A DNA stretch of 64,000 nt from Polysphondylium violaceum. Lineage: Eukaryota; Evosea; Eumycetozoa; Dictyosteliales; Dictyosteliaceae. Below are positions 11,901-23,688 of this stretch, piece after piece. The notes beneath the pieces were generated by a model. It ran no database searches and was not told the origin of the DNA. It worked only from the letters and a program-made list of their open reading frames with translations. The stretch covers positions 1 to 64,000 of the forward strand of contig AJWJ01000038.1 in assembly GCA_000277445.1 (NCBI GenBank), in the 5' to 3' direction. The first letter of the stretch is position 1. Each line of letters begins with the position of its first letter. Both the position numbers and the translations under genes were made by a program.

Positions 11901-14540
11901 GTAGCGAAAAAGATTCAATCATTCATGAAAAGGAGCAATTATTATCTGAAAAAGATGCTATTCTTGCCGAAAAATCATCGTTACTGTCAAACTTTGAAAA
12001 AGAAATTCATCTCCTCAAAGACTCTCTCCAACAAACAACTGCCAAATTGGATGAGTCAAATAACAAGGTTTCAGACTTATCAAATCAACTTGATCAAGCC
12101 TCCAATGATAAACAACTGATCTCTATGAAATTAGATGAATCCAATAGCAAAGTAACAGATCTAGCCAATCAACTTGAGGAAAGTAAAGTTTCATTCAATG
12201 AAATCAATGGAAAATTAACAGATTTGACCAATCAACTTGAACAAACAACAACTGATAAACAAAAACTATTGGATCAAATAGATGAAACAAACAGTAAATT
12301 ATTAGAACTCGGTAAAGAGAATCTAATATTACTCTCAAGTATTGAACAAATCAAGAATCAACATGAAATTGAATTGAAATCTCTAGGTCAAACCATTGAA
12401 ACTCAAATTGAAACATTGGATCAACGTGTGCAAGATAAATTTACGCATACCACCAAAAGTATTGATGATCTTTATGTTGCCAAAGAAAATATTCAAGCTG
12501 TATTAGAGTCTAAGATTAGCCAGGTGAATCAATTGCAATCAACAATCACTCAATTAAACACACAAATCAAAGAACTCATGACTGTCATTCAAGATCTCAA
12601 ATCACAACATATTTCAGATAAATCCAAATCAGAGTCACTTATTCTTGAGCTTCAATCCAACAAAGAAGAAACAGATTCACTCAATACTGAAAATCTTCAA
12701 CTCTCTACTCAACTCTCAGAGATGAGATCGCTACTTGAAGAAAAGACAAAGAAACATCAAGCCATCAAACGTGAACTTTCTATGCAAATCACTGATATGA
12801 AAGCCATTGTGGATCAAAATAAAGCAAAAGAAGCTGAAGAACAAAGCATCATGAAACAAAAAGAGGAAGCCAACAAGGTGGTTAGACCAGATTTGGAAAA
12901 AGATTACTTTATCGAAGAAGAAAAACCACTTGTTGAATACATTAATCGTATCTCTTATTTTTCATCTGATCCAGATATTCAACATGTCTTCCCCATCAAC
13001 TATGAAAAGCACATTTCCTACTCTCTCTACGATGGTACATTACTTTGTAAATTAGTAAATTATGCCAAAGAAGGTACAATCGATGAGCGTGTAATGAATA
13101 TAGTGCCAGCCAATCAAATTGAAGTTGATCAAAATCTTAATCTTGTAACCAACTCGGCTCGTGCTATTGGCTGTATCCTTTCGCCCAACATCTCACCACA
13201 AGTTCTCAAAACTGATCCAGCTGAGATGATCAAGGTTCTTTACGAATTGGTTAAAGTTTCAGTTGTATCCAAGATCAATATCAATCGTTATCCAAATCTT
13301 TTGGTACTCAAAGATTCAAATGAAGATATGAAGCATTTTGTTGCCCAATCTGCCAACCAAATCCTCTTTAGATGGGCTTGTTATCACTTAGATATTAAGA
13401 AGTCCAAACAAACATTGGAACAATTGTTGTTTAATCCAAATAATATTATTAAAATTTTACAAATCCTTGATAAAGACGTAGCCTTTAATCCTGAACAAGA
13501 GAATGGTGGTAGTGATGAAAATTCAACAGAATCTAAACAAATCGATTGGATATTAAAAGTTTCTGTTGATAATTTCAAAATATTTCCATGGATATCAATG
13601 GAATCTATTTTAAATGTAAGTTTATCTCATCTATTAGTATATATTTAAAAGATAAAAGTACTAATATTCATTTATTTTATAGAAAAATAATAAATTAATT
13701 TATTTATATATTTCAAGTATATTCCAATCTGATAAAGGAATTGGAATTGATCAACCAGTTTCAAATAGCGTTGAAACCATCAAGGCAGTCGAAGAAGTTT
13801 TAATTGATGTCGAAGGTACTAGAGAAGAAAGAGCTTTCTGTATGTGGATGAACTCATTAAATATTAAACCATATGTTAATAATCTTCAACAAGATTTACA
13901 AGATGGTTTGGTTATTTTACAAATGTTTGATAAAATTAAGCCAGGTAGTGTGAGTTGGAAAGAAGTTAATATGCATCCTTCCAATAATTATCAAGAGCTT
14001 GAGAATTGTAATTTGGGTATCAACATTGCCAAGTCACTTAGATTTTCATTGGTTGGTATCGATGGTAAAGATATTCACGACGGTAATAGAAAGTTAACAT
14101 TGGCATTAATTTGGCAAGCTTGTAAATATCACTTTCTATCTATTCTTTTAAATCTTCGTAAATCACTTGCCTCTTCCAATTCCTCTTCTGCCTTTACTGA
14201 AGCTGATATTATTCGTTGGGCCAATCAAAAGGTAACAAAGAGTGGTAAATCGACTTGTATGACAAACTTTAAAGATCAAACTATTGGTAACGGTTCATTC
14301 TTGATAGATTTACTTGAATCTGTTCAAAGTGGTGTTATTAATTACAATATTGTAAAATCTGGTGAAACTAGTGAAGAAAAGAAATTAAATGCTCAATATA
14401 TTATAAATGTTGCAAGAAAGATTGGTTGTTGTATTTTTGTGGTCTGGGAAGATCTTGTAGAAGTAAAACCAAAAATGATTTTAACATTTATTTCAACTCT
14501 TATGTGTTTTGATCAAGAAAGAAATAATCAAAATACCTAA
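8961..14540 (+). CDS. Giant coiled-coil protein with four C-terminal fimbrin-type CH domains
   Basis: A probable actin cross-linker or tether. The preferred model has three exons (8961-10901, 11042-13615, 13683-14540) and 1790 residues. The second exon could instead begin at 10985, adding 19 residues. Residues 1-330 are disordered with Gln, Asn and Ser runs. About 335-1240 is nearly continuous heptad coiled coil (repeats such as SNKVSDLSNQLDQ and SKVTDLANQLEE). The C-terminus holds four calponin-homology domains in fimbrin order: CH1 about 1270-1390 (SLYDGTLLCKLVNYA), CH2 about 1400-1500, CH3 about 1550-1665 (ERAFCMWMNSLNI, DLQDGLVILQMFDKI) and CH4 about 1676-1785 (KPKMILTFISTLMCFD). Ordinary fimbrins have two EF hands before the CH set; here that part is replaced by the long coiled coil. 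Similar fimbrin-like paralogues are known in dictyostelids. The downstream F-box/LRR gene is convergent, 120 bases away. Confidence 0.88.
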
Positions 14541-14660
14541 TAGAGTAATAATAATAATATGTTGTACAAATGGAAATGAGTTCAAATTATTTATTAAAAT
14601 AAAATAAAATATTTAAAAATATGTATAGTAATAATAGTATTTATATTTAAAATAATTTGT

Positions 14661-15491
14661 TTATGAAGCATTTATTGTCGTTGTACACTTTCCATTCATT
14701 GTTATAAACTTTAGGCCACTATTATATACATAGGAAGTCTTACTGGAATTATTTTGTTGTCTTGCTTTAATGATGGCAGAAACACCTTCACCATTGATAT
14801 GATTGTGAGATAGGTCTAATTTAACTTTACTTTTGTTGGATTTTAATACATCACCAATGGCAATGGCACCTTGATTTCCTATTTCATTGTTGGACAAGTT
14901 TACAGAACTGAGTACACGGTTTGATTCCAAACATTTGGCTATTGAAAGTGCACCTTGTGGACCTATTTTATTATTTTTAAAATTGATAAAAGTGACGGTG
15001 GTGTTCATTGCCAAACCTTGACAAAGAATGGAAAGTGTAGCACAATCAAGATAACAGTATTCAAAATTAATATTTTTAACACATATACTGGATTTTAAGG
15101 CCTCTGATATGATTTGAGCTCTTGATCTATCCAACTCAGAATTTGATAAATCAACGGTATGAAGCGAAGTGCTTTGGATAATCATTTCATGAATTGATTG
15201 AATGGCGTTATCCAACACACTGGTCTTGTAAGGAATTAATAGAGATTGTAATTTTTCAGGTACCAATTTAATGGATATAATCGAATGAAAGGAATAGTAT
15301 CTCCATAGTTTACAAACCAAAGTAATATTTAAAAAATCTTGTGAAGGCAGTTCCCCTTTATGAACAAGTTTAAAGATTTTGAGTAATAAAGTTCCAGGTA
15401 TAAAATTGATTTCCAATTTCTTTTTTTCATAAAAATCAATTAAAAAGTCACTCCCATTTCCTTGTTCAGCTTTAATTGCTTTATTACCCAT
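14661..15491 (-). CDS. F-box-like protein with ribonuclease-inhibitor-type LRRs
   Basis: A single exon encodes 276 residues. Residues about 28-70 look like an F-box (FIPGTLLLKIFKLVHKG, then LVCKLWRYYSF), which in F-box proteins binds Skp1 and recruits substrates to an SCF ubiquitin ligase. Residues about 108-240 form four to five leucine-rich repeats of the NLR/RNase-inhibitor kind (LSSVNLSNNEIGNQGAIAIG; KLDLSHNHINGEGV). The start MGNK leaves a Gly at position 2, but there is no Ser or Thr at position 6, so myristoylation is uncertain. The substrate is unknown. The LRR call is firm; the F-box call is moderate. Confidence 0.78.
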   Translation of the reverse strand: MGNKAIKAEQGNGSDFLIDFYEKKKLEINFIPGTLLLKIFKLVHKGELPSQDFLNITLVCKLWRYYSFHSIISIKLVPEKLQSLLIPYKTSVLDNAIQSIHEMIIQSTSLHTVDLSNSELDRSRAQIISEALKSSICVKNINFEYCYLDCATLSILCQGLAMNTTVTFINFKNNKIGPQGALSIAKCLESNRVLSSVNLSNNEIGNQGAIAIGDVLKSNKSKVKLDLSHNHINGEGVSAIIKARQQNNSSKTSYVYNSGLKFITMNGKCTTTINAS

Positions 15492-16410
15492 AATACTACC
15501 ACTAAGATTAGATTTGGATTGATTTGAAAAAAGTGAATAAAATAAAATACAAGTGAGAATTTGAAATCTATTATTTTAATAAATAATAAGAGTGAAAAAT
15601 GAGTAAAAAAAAAAAAGTAAAAGATAAACGATCAATGATGAAAGAGTGGTGATTGACAAAATTAAGTATTACAAATAACTGTTATCTCAAACAACAGTAA
15701 GATATTAATTGAAAATAAAATAAAATAAATGAACTAAAAATAAAAGGTAGTGTTTGTTTGGGAAGGTAGATAAATATGACTTATATTGTACAAATGGATT
15801 TAGGGTTTGAAATTAGTGTGGTGTGTACTTGTTTTTGTTGTTGTTGTTTTTGATTTCACTACATAGACACAACTCAAAAAAAAAAAAAAAAAAGGGGAAT
15901 ATTAAATAAAAAAGAAAATACTTGATTGTATATGTTAATCGTAGTAGTATTCATCGATTAGAATAGATATATAACAACAAAAATAAATTTAATATCAGCA
16001 AAGTATATACACACACTCACACAAACACGCTCACCCACCACACTCTCATAAAATGCAATATTCCCATCACACCTACTCTTTTTCAGCATTGTAGAGTGTT
16101 CAATAAATTCACTGTTTTTATCATTTCATAAGTGCATCATCCTATCCTTTTTACAGTTCCCCCACTATTCAACACATTCACACACATATTGAATTTTTTA
16201 TCCAATATAGGTTTTTTTTGTTGGTGTGTGTATTTGAAAATTTACGTGTAAATAGAGGGGTAAACAGAGGTGTTTTGACCAAAAAATACAAAAACTTTTT
16301 CAAGTAAGGGGGAAGTAAAATCAAAAGAGTTGTTGTTGTGTAGATAGTATTAATTCAATTACTGCCACACACTTGACCCTGTTTTTTTCTGAAAGTTTAT
16401 TTATGTGAAA
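15492..16410. other. Non-coding region between the F-box/LRR gene and the phospholipase gene
   Basis: 919 bases with A/T tracts and a strand-biased CACA/CCAC-rich segment (about 16008-16075). This is promoter-side sequence of the minus-strand LRR gene plus the 3' flank of the phospholipase. No coding frame or RNA gene was recognised. Confidence 0.5.
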
Positions 16411-17730
16411 TTACAAGGTAAACTTTTCATTATAAAATAAATAAGTATCTTCTCTTGGACATAAAGATTTGGGTAAAGGGGTCATAGATCTTTGTTTATC
16501 CTTGTTTCTTGATAGAAGACTAAATTTGGAAAAAGAAATTAGTAATTTGTAGTGTTGAAAATAAAATTAATAAAATAAAAATAGTTTACATACTTGCTCC
16601 ATACACCGATTGCACCTAATTGACTTCCATATTCATTTAAATGAAAACTAATTAAAAAATGTTAATATTAATATTTCTGAAAACACAAAAAATAAAGATA
16701 TATTTACCAATCAAAATTACTAAGATGAGATCTAGAGAATTTAGAATTTAAAAAAATAGGTTGAACCACGGCACCAAAAGAGGTAGAGTTCTGAGAATTA
16801 ATTCGATTGACAGCATCAATGATAATATTATTAAATTCTTTTGTTCTCTGTATCATTACTTTTCGACCTTGATCAGTTTTCACACAATTACAAAATCCCA
16901 TTAATTTTCTAGCCTTTCTACAGGTGTCTTCGGGATCACCGATATCATTCAATACTGAAATGTCTGGTAATAAAATAATACTTAGAATGGTCTTGGGAAA
17001 TGAGTTTTTTATATACTCTATTGAATTATAGAAATTATCTTTCCAAAATTGCACAGAATGTTGTTTTTTCTTTGTCTCGCATGAGGAGCAGATATCGTTT
17101 GCGCCTATAAATAGATTGATCAGTTTCCAGTCATTTTGGATATCAACTTTAAATTTTTTTATCGTGTTTCTGAGATATCCTACTTCCTCATTCAAATCTT
17201 TTAGTGAGCTTTGGCTAACTGCACCATTAAGCTGTGTAACTTTAACATCCCTAGTGTAGGTTCTAAACAGCTCTGGTAAAAAATGTAAATAGGGTAAACA
17301 ATTTCCATAGGACTGTCCAGTTGTATTTGCACCAATTTCTTTTAAAAAGTTTGGAATGGTAGCATAACCTTCCTCACCTCCAATCAACATTGCCTTTCCT
17401 CTAGATTCTCCAATAAAATCACCATAATTTTTAAATGTCATTCCAAATCCTGCTGTTAAACTATCACCTAATGCCATGACAACTTTAATATCCTATTTTA
17501 AATATTTTCCACAACATTTATTAATAACAAATTCCAATATCTACTATTATTTTACAAACGTTTAATAAAGGTATACTTACATTTGGTTTAACCTTTTCGA
17601 CATGGGTTGGATAGATTTTTGACGGCTTCAGTTTTGGACAATTGAGTGGGAATGTAAAACATATTGATGAATGTAAAAGAATAGTAAATAATGTTACATA
17701 AAGCAAAGTATATCGAGTTTTGTCGTACAT
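16411..17730 (-). CDS. GDSL-family phospholipase B1-like secreted lipase
   Basis: A predicted serine esterase acting on phospholipids. Four exons (17730-17581, 17492-16708, 16647-16594, 16519-16411) give 365 residues. Each join keeps frame and restores family sequence: KPN-DIKVVMALGDSL, NFD-CFHLNEYG and WSK/N-LLSRNKD. There is an N-terminal signal peptide (about residues 8-25, LLYVTLFTILLHSSICF). The catalytic Ser is S61 in GDSL, block III reads GAND, and the catalytic Asp/His pair is D311 and H314 in DCFH. The ending LCPREDTYLF is typical of the PLB1 group. The 3' exons are short, which hides the catalytic histidine from single-frame reading. It is secreted or lysosomal by inference. The upstream gene is the divergent BRCT protein. 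Confidence 0.9.
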
Positions 17731-18598
17731 TTTCCAATTAATTTGTGTGTATATTAATTAAAAAACAATAATAGTGGCAATGTTGTGGATGACAGATATT
17801 AAATACGACACACTGTAGATTACACACAATAAGACCAATTGTGTATTTCTATGTATTTGTACAAAAGATCCCAAATGGATTCAATCAAGAAAACAAATGA
17901 AATAATAAATAAAAGATTTTTTAATCAAGCAAGAAAGAGGAAAAAAAATACATGTAAATTAAAAAGTACTATTTATTTTATATTAATAATAAAATAATGA
18001 TCCAAAAAAGAAAAAAACAAAACCATGCAAATACACACACAATTGTCTTGTGTTGTGAATTGTTGTTATATATGGAAATGTTTTATTTATCCATATAATG
18101 TGTGAGAATCCTATTATGATGCTCGTGCTAGATCGTGTTTCAGTTTTGGTATATAGTTATTGATGGTTGTGGTGTGTGAGTGTGGTTTATATATTGACAT
18201 TTGTGTGTGAATTGGGTGGGTGGGATGATAGCGTACAAAATTTTATATACATATATGTAAAAAATGTTTTAGGAGTGTATGATGGTATTGGTGTTGCTGA
18301 CAACACATAGAGCATCCATACATTAAACTCCTTTTTCTTCTACTGGTACCCACTATTCCTTTTGTAACCCACTTACAAACTAAAACACACGCCACACATT
18401 ATTATATTATGATTTATACATTCATCAGTAGAGTTGGATATATTTAGAGTGTTTTCCGCCATGATTAATGCGTACACACGATAAATAAATAGGGTGGGTG
18501 AGCACACACTCTACTGTATGTAAATGGTGAGTTTTATTTTGACTTTGGAAAAAAATAAAGATAGTATACAAAAAGGAGGGGTATGTAATATGATGGTA

Positions 18599-18609
18599 GG
18601 GGGGGGGGG
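18599..18609 (+). repeat. Homopolymer run of 11 G
   Basis: An uninterrupted G run in otherwise AT-rich non-coding DNA. Such runs are rare in dictyostelid intergenic DNA and may also be a base-calling weak point. Confidence 0.9.
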
Positions 18610-18711
18610 CAACTAAATAAAGAGAGTAAATATCTTTTAGGAATTTCAACATAAAGTCCGATTTTTACCTCTTCTCTCTTTATTCCCTTTTTAAGATTGA
18701 TAGAGATTCTT

Positions 18712-18751
18712 TTGTTGTTGTTGTTGTTGTTAAGATGATGATGATGATGAT
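18712..18751. repeat. Trinucleotide microsatellites (TTG)n and (ATG)n
   Basis: About six TTG units followed by about five ATG/GAT units in non-coding DNA. Trinucleotide repeats are abundant in social-amoeba genomes. Confidence 0.9.
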
Positions 18752-19393
18752 TAGATAGATAAATTTACATACACATAAAACAATACAAACTCCCTTTTTG
18801 TGAGAAAAAAAGGTAAATACACACACACAGATATATATTACTTTAAATTGTAAGTTTCAGAATGATATGGTGGGCAAAAGAGAGGTTTCTTTTAAATCTC
18901 TTCTTTTTCTTTATAACTGTCATAGTTATCAGAATCTCTTAACTACCCATACACACCATATATTTCATAATCAATCACATGTATGACACGATATAACATA
19001 TCATGAGAGACAGACACAAAACCAAATCAAATTAACCTGTGTACAGAGCAAAATAACAAACTATCAGACATTCATTTATAATAAAAAATGAATAAATCAC
19101 AGATACTTTATAAAGCATACCTATTTAAACAAAAGAACAAACTCTTTATGAACTCATAGCTTTTATTCCTTATAAAGTTATCTCTTATTCCTTCACCAAA
19201 AGAATTGGGGGTTTATTTTTGAATTATATGTATTTGTACAAATACATAAATACGATGACTTTGAAGAAATAAAACAAAAGTTCTTAGAAAAAATCATTTT
19301 TTTAAAATTGAAAATAAATTTCTTGTTTTTTCATTTTTTTAAAATTTTTTTTTATTTTTTATTTGTAAATAATTTATCGCTAGAGATAAGATA

Positions 19394-22300
19394 ATGTATA
19401 CTAAAACAAATCTTTTTGAAAATAAATATCAATCCCCTCAACAATCTATATATAATAATAATAATAATAACCATAATCATAACAACACGTATGTGAGTCA
19501 GGGAAATAGAATAAATAGGATCAATAGTACATTATCATCTCCACCAGCACCGGTTCCATCATCCTCCTCTTCATTACAGATAACATATCCTATATTTCAT
19601 AATCTAAAGTTTTTCCTTCAAGAATCTTTTTTTCAAGATGATCCTGGGTTATTAATACAAGTAACCAATTTAATTACCAAACATGGAGGTGCGAGAAATT
19701 TAGTTGATCTTGCAGATTCTATCTATGTGTTTGCTATTTTTGATCAAAATGTAAGTAGTCATTAGAGTAATAAGTCGAAGCATTAGTGATGTTCGTTTAA
19801 TATCTTTAGGTACATGTATATTTACTTATACGATTGATATTTTAGGAAGAATATAATCAAATTAAGTCAATGAATAGAATGATTATAGGTGTACCTTATT
19901 TAAAAGAATGTGTAGAGAAAAATAAGCCATTAAATTTAGAACTATTAGCGACAAGACCAATATATTCAGAATGTTTGGCAGGTTTGAGTATATGTACGTC
20001 GGGATTCAACGATGAAAACAAAAACTATTTATGCAATACAATAGAGGTATTGTCAGCTGAATACCAACGTTCCATTTCTCCCACTTGCACACATCTTATA
20101 CATAATCCAGAGAAACACTTTGTGCACAAGAAAATGACGGGTGCGGCAAATTTTAGAATACCAATCGTTACACCCAATTGGTTGGCTGACTGTTGGGGTA
20201 TGGGAAAACGTTTAGATACAAAACCTTATGAATATCCTTTGTTTTTTGGTTGTACGATTTCAATTACAAACTTTAAAGCCAGTCGTAAAGAGAAAATTAA
20301 AGATGTCATTCAAAAATATGGCGGAATTTATAATAAGGAATTAAATAGACAAAGTACTCATTTAATTGCAAATGTATGTGTAAATGTGTATGTTAACGGT
20401 AAAGATCATAATATACTAATGTATGACTACTTTTATAGAAACAAATAGGATTCAGTGAAAAATGTAAATTAGCTTCAAGTTTTTCCATACCGATAGTCAA
20501 TATAGATTGGTTTCATGAATCGATTAGGGAGGGATTTTTACAGAATGTAGCAAAGTATTCAATAGCAGATAACCAATTGGCACTAGATGTTTCTGCAACA
20601 AATGGTGGTAGTCAACAACCTATTTACAATAGTATGGTTCACACAACTCCACCAACTAAACAACTTCCTCGACCTACACCCATTCCGTCCAAATATATGC
20701 TCAACAATAGTAGTAATAGTATTGATTATGATAATAGTAGTTTGGTTGTTCACCATGGACATGAGTATGAAAATGATCTAATGATTGAAGGACATCAGCA
20801 AGAATTGATTGCATATGTGCCAACACTCTTTCATGGAAAGAATTTTATATTAAAAGGATTTGAAGAGGACGAATACAACTCTACCTTGCGTCAAGTACAA
20901 GCCTATGCAACAGTGATTGATGGAAACACTATTCCTGCAGACTGGAGTTCCACCACAATGGACATACATTACATTATTGCTCCACATGAAAAGAATATCA
21001 GAGCACTCTTGGGAAACAATTGCACAACACCTGTAGTCTCAATCATTTGGTTCAACAAGTGTGTCAATGACAACATTATTTACAATCCCAAAGACTGTGC
21101 CGCATTTACACCCATTAGAAAAACAAATATAATGACAAATTCATATTCAATCTCGACAACGGGCTTTAATGAAACCGAAATATCATTTCTTAGAATGACA
21201 GCTAAATTGTTGGGTGCAAGATTTACTTCAAAAGTATTTATGGAAGGTCCCAATGCAACCACTCATTTAATTGCAAACAAAGATAAGCTTGATAGTTTAA
21301 AAGCAAAATCTGTTAGACAAAATACAAAAATTCACATCGTCTCTCCTGAATGGTTAAATGATTGTGCCGAAAAAGGTTGCGTTGTTCGAGAATCTCTTTA
21401 TTATTTCCAACCAAACCAATTTCAAAAACAATATCAAAATCAATCTGTTTCATCATCAAATTTTCAACAACAACAAATTAAATCACCTATTAATTATCAA
21501 AAATCACCATATCAACATCATCAACAACAACAGCAACATCAAGCATTCTCATATCAAAAGAAAATATCACTTAGTAAGCCTAATACTACAGCATCCAATA
21601 TTGAAGTCGATTCTTACTATCATAAAATTCTTTTAAAAGACTGTATTATATTTTTATCTGGTGGATTGTCAAATGCAGATTTAACAGAATGTCAACAAAA
21701 AATTCAAGAGTTGGGCGGTGTAACAACAAATTCTTTTTATGATAAAGTTACACATTACATTTGTGATGTTGTGAATCAAACAGAGATATCAAGTTTTGTT
21801 GAAACTAAACAAATTAAACCAGTTAGTACTAGATGGCTTCAAGAATCGTGGAAAAAGAAAATACGTCAACTTGAAAAAGATTATCCTCCAATTCCCCATC
21901 GTGTGTCTAATCAACTAGATCTTAATAATGAATTAGCTAGAGCTCCTTCTCATTTATTGTTAAGTGCTGTTGATGTTAAATTAAAAGATGATTTTTTAAT
22001 GATAAAGCAAAACAACAATAATGATGATAATAGTAATAATGATAATAATATAATAGAAGAGGAAAAAGAAATAGAAATAGAAGAAAATCAAAATAAAACA
22101 ACAACCACAACCACAACAACAACAACAGCAGATAAAGGTTCAATTAGTGATGATGATAATAATAATGACGATGAAAAAGATGAAAACTCTATGGACACAA
22201 ACCAAGATAAAGTTGAACAAGAACAAGAAAAAGAAGAAGAAATAAAAGAACAACAAGAAGAGGTAAAAGAAAAAGAAGAACTGGAAATTTATGTTAAAAT

Positions 22301-23624
22301 TGAAAAAGTTGATGATAGTGAACAAGTTAAAGAAGAAAACAAACCAAATTCAATGAATAAGTTATTTCAAGCAATTGAATCATTCCCAGTCTCAAATAAC
22401 AAAAAGAATAGTCTCCCAAATATTATAAATAGAAAAAATAGAAATAGTAATAACAATGGTAATAATATGAGTAGTAGTAGTCATGCACAACCTCAAATGT
22501 CTATTATTGCAAAAAATGTTACTCCATCACTTAATCTTCGTACTTTGATGGACGATGATGATCAAAACAAAGAGATTTCAAATATAAAAAAAAATAATAA
22601 TAATAATAATCACAATAATAACAACACCAGTATTTTAAACAATAGTAGTAATAATTTATCAAATAATAACATATCATTAAATGATTCACAGGTAGAAGAA
22701 ACAACAACTCAAGATATTACAAATGAAGATTATTATGAAGAACAATGTTCACAAATTATCACCTATGGCGAAGATAGTGAGACTAGAAAGAGAAAGAGGC
22801 TAATGGAAAAACCATTTCTTTCTCAAAGTGGAAGTTTTTCATCTTCTTCAATCACTGCAAAAACAGATTCTGTTCAAAAACACCTTTTATATGTATTGGA
22901 GAGTCATAAAGCAATTACACCAACTCCACATCAGTCATCATCTGTATCTTCACCAAAAAAGAAACAACCCATTGGTGTTACACTCACTGGTTTTGATTCA
23001 ACTACCATAACAAATTATAAACATGCGATTGCCAAGATTGGTGGATATGTTGAAGAACGTTTTGTACCAAACAAAACAAGCCACTTGATTGTGTTTTGTC
23101 CAAATCAATCAGAGAAGCTTTTGTCTGCTTGTGCTGCTGGCATTTGGATTCTCACATCAGAGTACTTGGAAGCCAGTTTTAAACAAGGCTCATTTGTAGA
23201 CGAAGCCAGCTATGAATGGATAAAGGCTAAAAAAGAAAAGGTTGAAGAAGTGTCCAAGAAGCAGAGTGGAAAAAGTGACCCAAGAGCGTGGGCCGAGATT
23301 TCTCACAGATGTAGAGTATTGGTGCTCAGTTCTCAAAGAAAATTGTTTTCCAAGGCAAAGATCGCAATGTGGAAAGACACGAAAAACATTGAAATCTACT
23401 CTTGTATTTTGAGGGCTGGTGGCGCAGATGTCGAAATCTTTGATAACATCGTTGCAAGTTCATTATCTGGTCGTGCATTTACTCATGTCATTGCCAAGCC
23501 TGGAATTACAAAAGCTGAATTGGAATCCTCGAGAAGTGAATTTACACACATTGGTATCACCGTGTTGGAGACTACCAATGTTGTTGAATATATAAAAAGT
23601 GTTAAACATTTAATTCCGAAATAA
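19394..23624 (+). CDS. TopBP1-like protein with about eight BRCT domains
   Basis: A probable DNA-replication/checkpoint scaffold that would bind phosphoproteins and activate the ATR pathway. Three exons (19394-19750, 19846-20373, 20439-23624) give 1356 residues, all phase 0. I count BRCT-like units at about 60-145, 150-245 (ending VTPNWLADCWGMGK), 250-335 (STHLIANKQIGFSEKCKLA, then VNIDWFHESI), 420-516 (VSIIWFNKCV), 529-616 (IVSPEWLNDCAEKG), 686-776 (STRWLQESWKKK) and two more in the last 220 residues (TSHLIVFCPNQ, AFTHVIAKPG). The Trp of the third BRCT helix is visible in most. A 330-residue Asn/Glu/Lys/Thr-rich linker separates units 6 and 7. Vertebrate TopBP1 has nine BRCTs, so this length and count fit; a PTIP/Rtt107-type role is the alternative. 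The nuclear location is inferred. It converges with the next gene, leaving 64 bases. Confidence 0.82.
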
Positions 23625-23688
23625 AGACAAGTAATTATTTTTTTTTGTTATTATATCAATAATAGATAGATAGATGAACAACGCGGGT

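Larger units (their letters stand above)
17731..19393. promoter_or_regulatory. 1.66-kb divergent intergenic region, phospholipase (-) and BRCT protein (+)
   Basis: Long for this window. It holds a run of 11 G (18599-18609), a TTG microsatellite (about 18712-18731) followed by an ATG/GAT microsatellite (about 18735-18750), several TGTGTG-rich stretches (18050-18220), and T/A tracts close to the BRCT start. No frame with family sequence was seen. It is probably promoter and leader DNA. Confidence 0.45.

Noticed and set aside
22140-22325. 61-residue minus-strand Phe-rich frame inside the BRCT gene
   Set aside because: It is the shadow of the Glu/Lys/Asn linker of the TopBP1-like gene; Phe/Ile low complexity comes from the opposite strand of GAA/AAA codons.
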